This document shows positions 1 to 14,500 of a DNA stretch of 64,000 nt, piece after piece. This DNA is from Pestalotiopsis fici W106-1 (Eukaryota > Ascomycota > Sordariomycetes > Amphisphaeriales > Sporocadaceae): positions 5,861,013-5,925,012 of the forward strand of contig NW_006917093.1 of NCBI RefSeq assembly GCF_000516985.1, in the 5' to 3' direction. Made by a program: the position numbers and the translations under genes. Every line of letters begins with the position of its first letter. Positions within the stretch are counted from its first letter, which is position 1. A model generated the notes under the pieces. It had not been told where the DNA came from and ran no database searches. It saw nothing but the letters and a program-made list of their open reading frames with translations.

Positions 1-3000
1 AAGTTCTTGGTACTGGCCATCAGTCGTCGCATTGTCTCCAGAGTGGCCGTGGTTCGAGCGGGCACCTGATCCCACGTCCGCTTGAGGCGAGCGATGGGCG
101 CAGTACCCAAGGCTGAAATGATAGACGTCAGTGTAGAGAAGTTGTTGAGCAATCGGCATTTCTGTTTTGGGTCAGATGAAGTCAGCAATTATCCTTGTAC
201 ACGGGGAAACACTTTGCGTAAACTTACGTCGGCTACCGAAACAAAATGCTTGATGACAACGACACGCTTCTTGACATCCATCTGAGCCAAGATCATCTCT
301 GCTACCCAGTTCGTCATCTGGTTCGAATGAAGAATCAAGGCCTTCACGTTGGGTGCTGGCTCGGGCTCTCCTTCGCCAATCTTCTTCTGCCAGGTCTTGT
401 TAAGGCATTCAGAAGGCTTGATCTTGCCGTAGAGCTTGGACTCGATAATGGTTAGCTGACGGGCGAATTCTGTGACATCGATATCCAAAAACTTGAGCTT
501 CTTCATGTTCTTGGGCATGATGGGCGCAGGTATGTTATTTGTCAGCGTTTGAATCATGCGCTTGGAAGAAAGCTCCTTGCCGCTCAGGCGTTGGTCCAAA
601 ACGGCCATGAGAGGCGCCGAACCGGGCGTTTCTGTGGATTTGACTGTCTCTCGAGCGAATTGGTACACATCTCGGATCAGGTGTTTTGACTCCTCGTTGT
701 TCTCCTCGAGCCAAAAGTTGTCGAACCAACTCTTCATTATGTTCACAACTCGGAATCGAATGGGCTTCTGCTTGCGATCGCGCCATATGTCAAAATCGAT
801 ACTGCTCAAGCCTTCGGGCGGCTGAATGTTGAAGCGCTGCACAAGTAATTCGAACAACTCGCGCGCAGTTGTGAAAGACCGATAGGTAAGGAGGAAGGTG
901 TCTTTGAAGTTCGAATCCAGCTTATCGTGCCGAGTGAGCTGCTCGACCAAAGCCAGCAGCGTACCTCCCTTTACGGCAGGAGGTGAAGTCTTGAGATCCC
1001 AAGACAGCTCGCTCTCGAGGTCAAGACGAAGGAAGGGAGGCATTTCCTCTGGGGCTTGTATGGCACCTTGTGGTGTTGGATCATCTCCGAGAATCTTCCT
1101 GACTTTGGATAAGTCGCCCTTTCGGTAGTTGTTCGTTGGAGCGTCGCCTTCGGTGAAAGACTGTGACGTAACCAGCGGTGGCCGCCCACCCATTCCGAGC
1201 GTGCGAGACTCTGCCCGGGCGTGCACGGGGTTGTATGGCATGGTGTCGCCTCTTCTGACTTGTTCGCGTTGATAAATGTCTTCGCGCGCGATGCTGCTGG
1301 TCTGCGTAATAACGCTCATAACCTGTTCCGAGAGTAGCTGCAGCGAGAATCCAATGTGCGATGAGTTCTGCTCCAATGCGCGGGCACATTGCTCAACGTA
1401 CTTGAGGCGGCCTTCCAAGGACTCGCCGCGCACCTCTGCCCATTCATCGCCTAGCGGCCCAGCGACTGCTTGGCAACCGAGTATAAGGTCCGATATGTTA
1501 TCGTATAGGCTCTGTTTGTACGTCATGTAATCGGAGAGCTGTGGCGTCTGGAAATTGTTTCCGAGAGAGGAGAGGTCAATGGACTCGATCATCTGAACCC
1601 ACGGCTTGAATGTTTCCATGACCTTGCCACCTGCTGTACAAACGTTGTTGCCAATGACCTCATGCTTGTACGGTGTGATGACCTTGTCTGTCACGGTGAG
1701 GTACTTCTCAAGTTCCCTGATGCTGGAGACCAGCATCCTCTTCTGCTCGTCAAGCCTCTCCAATAAACGTCCGTCGAGAATTGCAGCGGGGTCCACAAGG
1801 CCGTCTTGTTCGTCATCCAGGAAATTTGAGGTGATGGGGTCCCGGGGTCCCAGCCCGTTGTTCTGCCAGCTACCGCCCACGGTGCTTCCAATGACAAACC
1901 CAGGAAACAGCCGGGGGATTTCCTCGCCCCTCTGTTGCTTTGCAACTTCAACGAAACTGAAAACTCCCATGAGGACACCGTCGGCTTCCTGCATACATTT
2001 TTGCACGGATTCGGCATTAGGCCAGTCGGCGGCGGCTATATGCGACGAGATGACCAACTTTGAGAACTTTGACATCATATCTCTAAAATGAGGATACAAA
2101 GCCTTGTTTGTGGATATAATTGAGGGCTGACCAGAATGGTTGTCGGTTGTCCCAGAGCCAGCGGCTAGTAGTAGTCGCAAATGATCAGATATGTCCTCAG
2201 CGCGACTCACATATTCGGCACGATTATTAGTCGTGATCGCTTCGCGGTACCGGTCGATGGCCTTCTTCATGTCGGTGACCAGTCTAGTCCATGTGAGGGG
2301 ATAAGCCGATCCATCATCAAAGAATGAACGAGGAATGGTGGCAGCCTGTGGCAGGCTGAAGCTGGCGCCTGTGAAGGAGGTGGCTGAAGCCAGCGTTGGC
2401 GTCTGGCCGAATCCTGTTGCTGAAGGTAGGTTCGTGTTGATGAAGGTGTCCCCTCGGACGCGGGTCGCAGGCGAAGCTCCGTTCATAGAATCCATCGAGG
2501 GCGCCGGTGATATTCCCACCCCGTCATTCGTGTAGGTACGCCGAGCTCGTGACTATAGGCGACATGTTTGTGTAAGTAATCACACTGAAAATAAGATAAC
2601 CCCACAGCCAGCAACTGGTCTGTCCAGTGCAGCAGGCATGTATTGTGATAGAACACTTACAGCTGAGCCTCGAGGGGCCATCATCAGTGAATCGTTTTCT
2701 AATTCGGATGCAGAAGCGGCTTCCGAGTCTTCGTCTTCGTCCTGGGTAAGGCCTCTAGCCATCATTTCAGGAGGTGGTCGCGTCTTTTCGGGCATATTGA
2801 CATTCATTCGATCCATCGGCCCCGTCTCGTTGAGAGATGTCGGCGACTCCAGAGGCAGCTCCATGCTGCTTTCACCCGTCATGGTATTGTAATAGAACAG
2901 TCTGCCGTCGCGGGTTGCTTGTGGGATCCAAAATTCGGCACCAGCAGACTTGATGCCCATATCCGTGCCCTCTAGGGGCAAACCATTGAAATCCTCCTGG

Positions 3001-3491
3001 TCTGACTCATTTTCCTCATCATACTCTTCCTCATAGCGGACTTGATCTTCAAAGTCATCGTCTTGGGCAACCATCATTCCATTCTGAGCAGCCTGGGGCA
3101 TCTCATCCGTAGCTGAGATGATTTGACAATAGTTACTTGGGAACCAGCCTCGAACGCCGTTGATCACACCATCCCACCAACCACTCTCGAGTTGTGTGAT
3201 AACCTGGATGATATCACCCTCGTGGAAGCTCAGACTCGTGCGATCATCCGCCTCGTAGTCATAAAGCGCCCGCACGTAGATGGTGCCCGGCGGGGCGGTT
3301 CTTATGATGCCGTTCATGTTTGTGCTGTATGTAGATGTAAGAAAACTGCGGTCACCGTCAAAGAGGGCCAAGGATGCCGCGGCCGGATCAGAAGTGTCGT
3401 CTGCAGCGGTGTGGGCCTGGGAGCGTGGGTTGTAGCTAGTACCTCTTTGTGTCTGTCGTAATGCTGGCGATGGGGCCACAGTCATAAGCAT
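1..3491 (-). CDS. Cdc25-family Ras guanine nucleotide exchange factor (3' end outside window)
   Basis: Exons read 3491-2661, 2552-228 and 161-1 on the minus strand; introns 2660-2553 (GTAAGT...TATAG) and 227-162 (GTAAGT...ACAG) both keep the frame. About 1,105 residues are visible. An SH3 domain lies at about residues 72-126 (ALYDYEADD ... GWFPSNY) and a WW-like segment at about 186-214 (FWIPQATRDGRLFYYN). The RasGEF N-terminal module is near residues 800-900 (GGTLLALVEQLT, FLLTYRSF), followed by the Cdc25 catalytic domain (DVTEFARQLTIIE; exon 3 NNFSTLTSIISALGTAPIARL). Members of this family load GTP onto Ras at the plasma membrane, upstream of cAMP and MAPK signalling. The start is the first in-frame ATG; a second ATG lies two codons later. 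The leader is long and rich in GTC/GTT trinucleotide repeats. The catalytic domain is cut by the window edge. Confidence 0.93.
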
Positions 3492-5536
3492 CGTGTTACC
3501 GGCCGTGTTTTGGATGCTGATATCAGACTAAGAACCAGTGTTGACATCAAGTCATGGTCTGGTACCATATGCGCACAAAAACAAAGGAGTAAGTGACTGA
3601 TCGAAGGAGCGAGCAAGCGAGTCAGTTGGGAGACCCCTATGCAATGCACGAGATCTACAAGCAAGAAAGCGCAAGAAGTCGTATCCAACGGGAAGGTACC
3701 AAAAAAATGAGCGGGAAGAAGAGAAAGACGGAAGGCAACGGCGACGAAGCAATTGTTGAGATCGTCGTCGTTGTCGTTGTCGTCGTTTACGGTCCCTGTC
3801 TTGGGAGTAGTCGTCGTCGTCGTACTTGCGTCCAGCCCAGCCCAGGGGGGAAATAGCGCGTGGATCGAGGGGTTAGGGAAAAGTCGAATCAGCCCCAGCA
3901 AAGGAAGATAGGGGAGGAGACGCGGCGTATGTAGTGTGCCGTCAATCGGACGGTCGATCCAAGAACAGTCCCAGAACACGACTCGAATGCCGTCGGCGGG
4001 CGTCGTTGTCGTCGTTGTTGTTGTCTTTCAGCTGCAAGCGCTGGCACAGAGACGAGACAAAATCGACGACTGTCGCGAGAGAGGTCGTGAATGGTTGTCG
4101 GTGGTTTGACCCTTCTCCTAACTGGGCGGGTAGGGAAGTAAGTTGGATCGCCCAATTCGCTGATGGGAAAAGGGAACTTGAGCAGGTCGCCCCAGACCCG
4201 GCTGACAGCTGGGGTCCGATGCTAATCAATCAGGATCCTTCCTAAGATACATACCTACTGGCGCTAACTGTAGATGGATACATAGTACATTAGGTACATG
4301 TGGTGTTCCATGGGTGGATGTGTGTGTTTGATTTTTTTTTTTAAAATCCTTGGAGGGATGGTACCCTGAAGACCGCCCCCCCCTCTTCCTACCCCCTACT
4401 GTGTAGAACACAGGGGGGGTTAAAGTACTATGGTAGGTAACTGGGGGTAACCTCAACCGTGGGACGCTGCAGTGGGCGCTCAAGTTGGGCGGGCCGTGTG
4501 GAGTTCAGGATCTAGGGATTTGGCCTGGTCCAACCAAAGAAAGTAATTGGATTCCGAGATGCAGAGCTTTTGTGATTCCTACATACTTTACGGGCCTCTT
4601 TCCAGAAGGGACTCCGACATTAAGCCAACTACCAACGGGGACCGACTGAAGAAATCATGTCATCGCCCGCTTCCTCTGACAGTTTGCCTTCATGTTGTGG
4701 TGGTGGTGGTTGCTGCTCCCGTTGTTCGATTGCTCAATCTGGGACCCGCTGGTATCAGGCGCGATGTACACAGTAGCCCGTGTTTGAACTGCATACGAAC
4801 AGCTATGTACCTGGGACGACTAGCACAGTAGAGAATCAAATGTTGATATGATGCATGTGGATTGCATGTGGTCTGTCTGTATTTGGCGGCTGAGGTATGT
4901 ACAGAGTAAGGTAGGCTCTGCATGCAATACACAGAACGCAATCGGGGCGATTTGATTAAGAATTTCGGCAGCTCGGCTTTCTCAGATAAATACATGTCTG
5001 CAAACATTACTGGGCAATATGGTATGGGCCATACATAGAAGAACCTAGCTCGCGGGCTGCTGCTCTACAAGCAGATTCTCAAGTCCATAATTCTCTTCCC
5101 GGTTCGAAGGATACTACTGTTGGAAAAATATAGAATACAAACAGTATTCACAGAATAGGTACGTATGCAGACTGCCCCGAACTGGCCGATCCTGACCGGT
5201 CGGTCCCTTGCCCCTCCTCTTCACTTTTTATCCCCTGCTTCGGGGGTTTCTCCCCCTCATGATCAAAGCACCCTAGCCGCTCCTTCAAGCCAGGTACATA
5301 GCATTATGCATACTTGGTTGCGGTCAAGTACAATAAGTGTATGTCGTACACCACAATACCTAAATTTACACCCAAATATGCCTTTATATACACATGGCTT
5401 CATGATAGGTCTATTCAACAAATATGTCGGTGTATATGCACAAATGCAAATTCGTACAGACTACTCAAGTCCTCAAAAGTTGTACGTAGTGGATGTTGTG
5501 GATATGATCGAAACAGGGCCACAAGGGGCCAAGGGG

Positions 5537-5569
<33 letters not shown>

Positions 5570-8500
5570 AGAGGCCGTCTCTATGACCATTCCGTACAGA
5601 GTAACTACATTCCATTTTCTAGAATTCACAATGTACGACGAGATACCGTGACGGCTTACCATGAATAAATCGTGTGCGGGTCCAAGAAGAATTCAATCCT
5701 CTTCGCCAGGGCCCGCTGACTTATCCATCTTGGTATGTCTGGGTACTTAAGCGAGTAGCAGAGCCGACAAGTCTGGAGCGACACGCACGCTCGCAAAGGG
5801 CCACTGGTTGCAACCTGGGCAGTGCTTTCTCTGACAAAATGGTCAGTGTTGCGAGGGCACTTGGCCAGCGTACCTGGTGCGCCCATCTATCCTTGGAGTT
5901 GCACATGTGTTCTTTGAAAAAAGTGAGAGGCCAATCCATGAAATCGGTGCGCTTGCTAGTCCATATGTGTGACTAGGTATGTAGATATAATGTATGTAAA
6001 TGTCAATAACGTACAAGCCGTTGCGGGCTTTGTTGAATAGTCTTCACAACGGTTGATCCATGTATGCCGTGTCAACCGGGTACACAGTAGGTAGTGGAGG
6101 ATCTAACATCCAAAGGCCAAGTGCTTCATTGGCATGGATCATGTTGGCCCAAGTCCAAGGTCTCTTGGTTGTCGCGCCCAGAGGATGGATGGAAGTCAGA
6201 AACGGCCCGAGGCTCCTAGCAGATCTCACCTCCCTCTTGCCCTCCACTTGCCATGTATATAATATTACCAAGCCAAATCCCTCCATCCTACGAAGTCTTC
6301 AATGGACTTTGGGGCTTGTTGGAGCGGGAAATACCGTCTCGAGAGTTACCGTGTAGGGGCTGCAATGATCTCGGACAGGGCCTCAAAACGCATCGATCGG
6401 CTCCGAGTTTGTACCAACTTGTTCTGTTTACGCAAATGCGGTGCTATACTGACCGCGCGCGAGGATTTGGGAACAAAAATACCAATACATACTCTGTACA
6501 CCACCGCGCTATTCTGAATTGACCGGGCTTTTGGGTGGGAGGATACTAGGTACCAATGACCTGCAGCTAGTACTCCTGGGACAGTCTTCCTTCCAATCGC
6601 CTAATTGCCGCGTGGGCATCTCCAGAGGGTCCCCTGTTATGCGACGGATTGCGCATGTGGAGATGACTTACACAGTACTGTGTGGCCGAGTCGTCAAACA
6701 AGCATCAATCATCAGATCAGAACCTGGAGTACGAAGTAAGTACCACGTTATGTAATATCTACCTATTGTACGGAATACAGAGAGGAGCTGCGCTTAGCCA
6801 AATAATCTTACCGACACTTTGCATGGTTAAAGATGATCTCTAGAAGAAAGAGTTGACAAATGGGAGCATCACCGAGCAGTCAGTCCCCACTGGCTGGCCA
6901 TCCATGGATCGAACGATGTTCTTCATTATTTTGCAACATATTTGGAGACGCAGAAAAATCCATTTCAAGCTCAAACCACGGAAAAGTGTACTTGTTTTGC
7001 ACAAGCTGCTCTTGGGCATTTCACCCTTGACAGTATAAGACCGTACCCGTACCGGCTGAATGGTAACCACAACACCCAGATATCAATCGCGAGACTTTTT
7101 CAGCAGCAGGCAAAGATGGCAAAAGCACAAGGCCCATTGCCTACGTAGGAAATGTCAGCTCTGACTCGCGACTGAAAGGCTTGTGATCACCAGTCACCGA
7201 CGACTGTCCTCATACCCTCTCTAGTCTTCTTGAATCTTCGGGGGTGCTGAGGGACTGCTCAACTTGCCTTGATGGTCCCTGCAAGTTGCCTGTATCCAAA
7301 CCCATGTCGTCGCAGCACTTTCCACGTAACAACTGCCGCAGCGGAAGAAATCGACATGACCTACTCCGTACATTATTCCACGGCACCATGCTCTAGTGCA
7401 GTGCTGTTTAAGCAAGATCCCGACAAGAGCGGGAGTGATTGCCCGTTATGATAATAGGCCAGTGCAGTGGAGTACGCCACACATTTTTCGGCGCGGATGT
7501 TAACCTTGCGCCAGACGGCATCCAAGAGTTCGGTATCCAACTCGGTTCGAGCTACGTTCGGCGTTCAGGTGGATACTTTGATACGCTACGGTCAACATTG
7601 AAGAAGCAACTTACCCTGGGAGCTGGCAAGGAACATTTGACAATCTTCTGCCTTCCAACATCAACAAAGTTGAAGGAGACAACGACCGAGTTTTGAGACT
7701 TGGTCGAGGTGTCAATCACCTCTGATTCTGTACCAGATTATCCTCTCACGATTTATCGAGCGAACAGAGTACGTCGCATCAGGTTTTTCAATGCTCTTTC
7801 CCTCAATGAATGCCCATTCATGCTACAATTTTCCCCTGAAACTATTTTCTCTTATTTTCTCTTGTTCCTAGAAATGAAGAAAGAAAGGTCACAGAGCACT
7901 AGGTCAATACAATGGGCCAAAAAAAAAAAATTTCCCGAAACACAGCTAGCTGCTACCAAGGTACGTGGTAGGATTGAACTCCTCTCCTATCGTAGGCCTC
8001 GGTGCCGGCCGATATCTGAGAGCCGCCGCTATCACAGCAGAGTCAGTGGCATGCGACACCTTCCCTTTTGGGTCAACTCTTCCTCCAGTCTTCTGGAAGC
8101 CAGGATAACGTCTACTATGTACAGACCCCACGTATCTCGGCGGTGCGGTCTCGCTTGGTACCGTGGCGTGCAGACTGCCTATGGATGTTAGGGCCACCAG
8201 GCTCGAAATATCTACACCTGGCTTCATCTTTTTCTCTTTCCTGATATAGCGCGCCCCCACGTTACCAGCGTCGCCTTGCTTTCGGCGAACATTCCGGAAC
8301 GTTTGGGTATGTTCAGCCATCCCGGCCGACTGAGTCTTCAACGGACAAGCTATCAACAGCCGTCTGAATAACCATGGTCTTTAGCAATCGTGGTGCTTGG
8401 TGCCCCCTCAGCAACGCGAGGCCGTCAGCTCATCCACGAAGACTTTCTTTCCTCCACCCAATGGCTTTTATGATTCTTGTGGCTTGTCTGACGAGAGATA

Positions 8501-11500
8501 GTAGCTGATGTGCTCTCACGCTGCACTGTTTTGTTGAGGATTGTGCATCTCGCGTAGACTTTCTAGGCACTTGCAGCCGAGACGATGCTGTGCAACGAGG
8601 AAGCGCTTTGAAGCCTGGAAAACTTTTTCACTAGACTCGATCCTTGCGGATTGATAGTACCCACGAGTTTGATTCTCAAATCAAGCAGTGTGTGCCGTAG
8701 CCGGTTGCGCAATGTCCTTTCATTGTATGATACAACCGCCTTGGAGGGGAGATTGAAAAGGGGGAGAGAAAATAAAAGTGAAGTGCGAGCTGATGCATGC
8801 GCAACGTATTGCATGTGGGCTGACCACACGATCTCCAGAGGACCTCGAATCCTTCGAGCAGTGGTTGAGTAACAAAACCTTTGTCCCACGATCCTGGGAG
8901 ACGAACGGAGGGTACCGGATACTACGTACCCATCGCGGAAGGCGTTTTGAGGCCCCCACTCCTCAAAAATAGTATCCTACTCTTGCAGAAGAGGCGATAC
9001 TGCATGCCCATGCTTGTCCTCTGTCCTCTGCAAGCAATCTTACGGCGTGGGGGAAAGGGGGTTGCTTTGGGAGTAGATTTGTGGGGGGATTCTCGACGAC
9101 AAGCTGCCGGCTGGGTAACAATCGCGGTTTGCGCGCAAAGTATTGTCTAACCTCCAGAACAAGGACTGTTCAAGATGCGTCAAGTGGAATATATGGTCCA
9201 CAATTGAATTAGCTTGACCTTGCAGGGCTTTCTGGATATCAACCACTTCATGTTATCGCGGGTTGTTGTATGTTGCCTCTTGAGAGCTTCTTCCCGGAGA
9301 ATTTGATCATCCAGTAACTGCCTTCTAGATCGAATGCAACTCTCTATATCTAAGAGATTTGAGAATAGCCGGTAGTTGAGTTGAGCCTAGAAGTTTGGCG
9401 CTTCTATAATCTTCTTCAGCGACGCCTGGAATCTGTCTGCCACAACTTGACTTGTAATTCCAGAGACGATGCAGAAGTCTACCAGATTTGATCTGATGCC
9501 TCCTCGTCATGTGTCCATGATCAATTTGATCCTCACCTGACGTCAATGGCGGCAAAGAACCACGGGAACAGTATCTAGAGTGTCAAGAGGAAATGATTCG
9601 ACTCATGCCACTCAACACGGTATACAACTGTATTCCCGTCGTGGACTTGTCGGACTAAGCGATGTCGTCCGTGGACAGTGTCCGGACCGTACGCGGTACG
9701 AATGTCATAGACACATGATTGTGGCAACCTGCGGCTTTCTCATCATCAATGTCTTTTCAGTTATGACATGGCAGTGAGATCGCGCTTCGGTCATGCCTAC
9801 TCATCACTGCCATCTCATGATTCGCCCCCTCCCTGGCCTTTTCCTTTGCTTGCGGCACTCGAGTCAGTCGCATCCTAAAGAGGGTTGCCAGGAGAGTCTG
9901 AAAGGGATGGGCAGAAAACTCAGTTGTGAGGACTAGGGATTTCCGCGAGATCTACTGCCTAGAGTTGAGTTACCAAGATGGATGACGACGGTGGCAGTCT
10001 TGGACCGGGCCGGATTGTGCTGAGCGGACAAGACTGTCGGTACGGTGTATAGGTTGCCGTGTTTCTATTGATGAGGACTGTCGCTTATCTATAATGTTGC
10101 CACCTGTAGACCCTTGGTGTGAAAATTCACGATGGATACTACGGACCGTCGCGGTGCCCAATGATTGATGCTGGATCCAATAGATAATCGGCATGTTTTT
10201 ACTTCTATTTGACATGTACAATGCATAATACGTCTTTCCAAATGATACTAACCCGCTCACGAACGATAAATTCACACGAGTTTGAATACCTCTGGGTATC
10301 TGTTCGTTAGTATATTAAACTGTCATTCGCTTAATCACACTCATACTTGAAGAAATCCAGTAAGTCAATATTGCTTGCCAACTACGTCGGATGAATAGAG
10401 CAGAGCGAAACAATTTGCTTGTTCATTTCAGAATATGCATAGGCAGTTCCGAGTACTTACAATATGTTTCGCCCATATAATGAATTGTAAACCAGCTACC
10501 AAGGTAAATATCAAAACAACCAAGTCCCGTGACTTATCGTCATGCACAACGGAAGTTCCCACTGGTTCAGAGTGTCGTCATGCATCGAGCCGGGTCACTA
10601 CTAGCGCACCTAATGGCGATCGTCAGGGGAGATCAACTTGGAAGATCCGGAAATGGAAGACCTCTGTTGCGCTTAGCCAGCAGCATATATACATAGTCAC
10701 AACAGCACTGGGACTGGGTTGAACATGGTATATTGCGTGTCATGCCAGCCAAGTATACTCAATGTCAGCTAGGGTGCGAGGGATGCCATCAACTGTTTGA
10801 TGACAAGCAGTGGCTGATATTGGCAAACATTCGGAAAATCATCATAGTCAAAGCCACAATGACCATTCCCAAGCCCCTTTTACCGTCGAAAGGGCTGTGA
10901 CATCGATCATCCCGACCCTCTCGTCATGTGGCAGATACTATCTTGTGTGGTGGTGTAAACCCACGTAGACCAGGGGCGAGAACTGGGAGAGAATGTTGCA
11001 AGAAGACAAACGCTATTTCATCATCACAATATCAATAACGAAGCGGTCTTACCGGGGCTGTCACAAATAGCATTTTGACAACATGTAGCATGATTTCACC
11101 CCTGGCACGGATATTACACAGTTTATTGCCCGTAATCATGCAACGCTTGACCTGGTCTGTCACACAGTTTCCATGCCAAGAACCACCTACTGATTACACT
11201 ACGACCATTTGTGCAAAACTAACATGTAGTGTACGTACCGGCTGTTCAGCTACTGTATGCAGTGTCTAGCCAACGCCGTTCCTGCGCAAAACGTGGGTCC
11301 CATTCCGGAAGCCTCCCGCGCAACCCCAGGCCCTCGCTTCTCTTCCAGGATCAGCTTGGATCGTGGATCGGCTACTTGACGTTTAGCCAGTGAACCAATT
11401 CTCTTTTGGTTTTTTTTCTTCTTCTTTCTTTTCTTCTTGAGCTCCGTTTCCTTCTGCTCGAGCTAGTGATGCTGGGAGAGGCCTGGCCCCAACTTAGCTG

Positions 11501-14500
11501 CACAGTGAGGCTCGCCTCTCGGAACTCGTCATTTACATTACCTAGTTGTAGTAGTGGTGGTGGTAAATCTTATTACTATCGAGCCCTTTTCCTGTACGAA
11601 GTACGTTTTCACAATTGTGGCACAAGAAGAGCTATTGCTGCATTCTGGCGGGCCCGGCATTGTTCAAAGTCGCTTATGCTCACCGTCACTTCTCACCGCT
11701 GGCCACTCTCTTTATCTTGCAGCGTTACTTACAGTGTAGGGCTTCACCGCATTGCTGTAAAGTCCCCTGTTGCTACAGGCTGGCCCTGCTGGAAATTCGA
11801 CTCGGCGACAGGCATTGGTACGGAAGGCATGCTTTGTCCAGTGCTATGGTCGAAAGCCAAAGCCGAGCCTAGTGATGTGGGTTGAGTGGAAGGGAAACGT
11901 TGATCCTTCTAGTGGGACCATGCCATGACCCCTCCGACGGGGTTCGTGGAGACGACACTATTCCGTACAGGTTCAAAGAACCCACCCAGTGCTCCAGTTT
12001 GTCGATCCTGGGTCGAGGTTTGTCTGACACGAGGCCGACTCGCGATATGCCGGAGACCCGCCTGCCATGCCTGTGCGGCAGAGGCTCGCTCAAAGAACAA
12101 CATTGACAGGATGCTCACTTTTCTCGTTGTGAGGTGCTTTCTACTTCTTCTGCTGCCATGAGGATAGTGCGTTTGCGTTGTCGAGCATTCAGGCTGCCCA
12201 GCCTCGTCCCAGATGCTACTCTCGTCTGCTAGAGCGGCCAAGACTTGTTTGGAGACGATTGCGCAAATCCAGCCCGTCCGTGCATAGACTTTGTAAGAAG
12301 AGTGCAAACGAGTGCTGAAGAAGACGAGACGACTGGTCTAGATCTGTTGCTGGGAAGATGGCGCAGTCAGTATTGCAGTAGTTGTAGATGAGTGATTCAT
12401 TCATTCGCCAAGTATGAAACGCGGATTGCGAGAGTGTCCCCATTTAGGGCTGTCATGGTCTCATGGAAAAGCTCGAGAGATTCCTGTTACCACGAGGTGG
12501 GAACTTCTAGAAGCGCAATTCCCACTTGGCAGCAGGTCAGAGACTCCCGGATGCTGTCCCGTCGACTTAGCTCGTGTCATCGTAAAGGGGGTTTCGCTAG
12601 GTAGGTCGCCAGTCAGACAGGCTTTGGCAGGCCATGCATCTCAGCTTTTCTCGACGGACGCAAATTCATTTGCCAGCAGCAAGGGTTCTTTTACCTGTCG
12701 TCAGCCCGCTTTGTTCCGTACGGTACCAGTTGACTAGGAGCCGGCGGATGACAACCCTGGAAAATTTAATAGAATGCTGTACCTTGTGAAGGGATTTTCT
12801 CTCTGTCTATTTGGCGAGAATCCCGGTAGAAGATCGAGTTGTTCTAAATTTTATTCTCGTTCCCTTGGCGGCGTGTCACTCAAGCGAAACCCGTCAATGC
12901 TTCTTTTGCGCGCGTCGTTTCCCTGGAATAAATTGCAAAGGTGTTCTTGCAAAAGCAGCGAGCCGTTCGGGAGGGTCCCGTTCACGATACATACAAGCAG
13001 GTCCCGTCTGTGTGGAAATAATGGCGATACAACCAAGGCTGAGTCAGTAATGTCAACCCCTGGGCAGCTCAGTGGCAATCATTTTAGGCGTTGCAATAGA
13101 TATTGGAAAGTATATAGACACACTATAGTAGCCAGTGATCATGACTACATAGTACAATGCATCGATCCCAATGAGGAAACAAAACAAGACTGGCGATTGC
13201 GCTTTGTGGCGCCAACTTGGGAAGGTGGGGGGCCCATCGAGACACGCAACTTGAGCTTATTATCAAGTAGCTTGGAATCGTTCGCTTCCAACAGTCTGGT
13301 ATTCCATGATATAGTAGTGTATGTAGGTGGTGTCTGCGTCAGTAGATGGACACAGCTTGGAGTATGTAGTGTAGTAGTAGTAGCACTTGAGGTTGGTCGG
13401 TACGTGCTAGATGTATATCGGCAACCCCGCAGAGTACGTACATTTACTGGGTTGCTCACAACATTCAACCTCACGATGCAAGCCACCCACCAGTGAGGAG
13501 ACACTGGATGCGATTTGAGAACCCACAAGTGCCTGGACCACCTGGAGAGCGCCCCATTTCCATCTTATCAAAGAGGTCAATACATCAGTACGTCAAAAAC
13601 AAATCTACAACCTGACCACTATCGATAGAGGGGCTTCATTGACTACATCGGTCACTCGGGTCGTTCAGAGGTGTCGCATGACTCTTCGCTAACAGTAACC
13701 CCTCATTTTCGAAAGACGCAAGACCAGAATTAATAGATAGTACCTTATTATTTCCCCGCTCACATACTGGCTACCTAAGCAAGTAGTACAACATGGTAAT
13801 TGAAGAAGCGTACGTCCCTTTACATTAGCGACCATGTTTTATCCCTCGTTGCCTCGAGGCCGGGGCCCTTGACAGATCTGGAATATGCCATGATTACTAC
13901 CTGGGTAGTCACTGAATAGACAGAGGTTGGTGGTAGTACACAGTAGGTATATCCTATGACTCTGGAAGGTCAAAACAAGAATGGAGCCATTGGCAGTTGT
14001 GCGTCTCTGTACTGTATGAATACTGTCTCAATGCAGTCCAGACTTTCGGAAATGAGCTTGCAGGCCAAAGGAGGGAACGCAATATAGGAGCTAGGTTGTC
14101 GTTATTCCGCAGGTGACCCTTTGGCGTATTGCCCCGACCAACCTACCTACCGTGGCATATGTACGGATGAGATCTTTCAAGGTTCAATGTCCTTTGTGTA
14201 ATCAATATATGGAACACAGTGCATATAGTTCTTTTTGGCCCCATCTGCCGACTGGTTTCCGTTACCACTGACATGTAATACTTGGGGGCTATTGTGACGT
14301 TTGGAAGCACCAGCCTCGTTCTCGAAGGGCTGCAGGTTCTCCATTCCCATGCATACCTGCCGGTGAACCCAACGTACGTACATTGCTGATAGACTACTAG
14401 GTAGGTAGATACTCATGCAACAGACTACCGCACTACATAGTAACACATCATTGATCAATACCTAATGCACCTACCTACCTACCTCCTGGGTTAGACGCCA

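Noticed and set aside
3482..3979. Minus-strand open frame of 165 codons upstream of the RasGEF start
   Set aside because: It lies in the leader, ends just before the RasGEF start, has low-complexity Thr/Asp stretches from GTC/GTT repeats and no recognisable domain; at most a uORF.
5095..5115. GGTTCGAAGG resembling a tRNA B box
   Set aside because: The flanks do not pair as a T-stem and no A box or acceptor stem can be drawn.
7970..8050. GGATTGAACTC resembling a reversed tRNA T-loop
   Set aside because: The stem bases on either side are not complementary and no cloverleaf forms.
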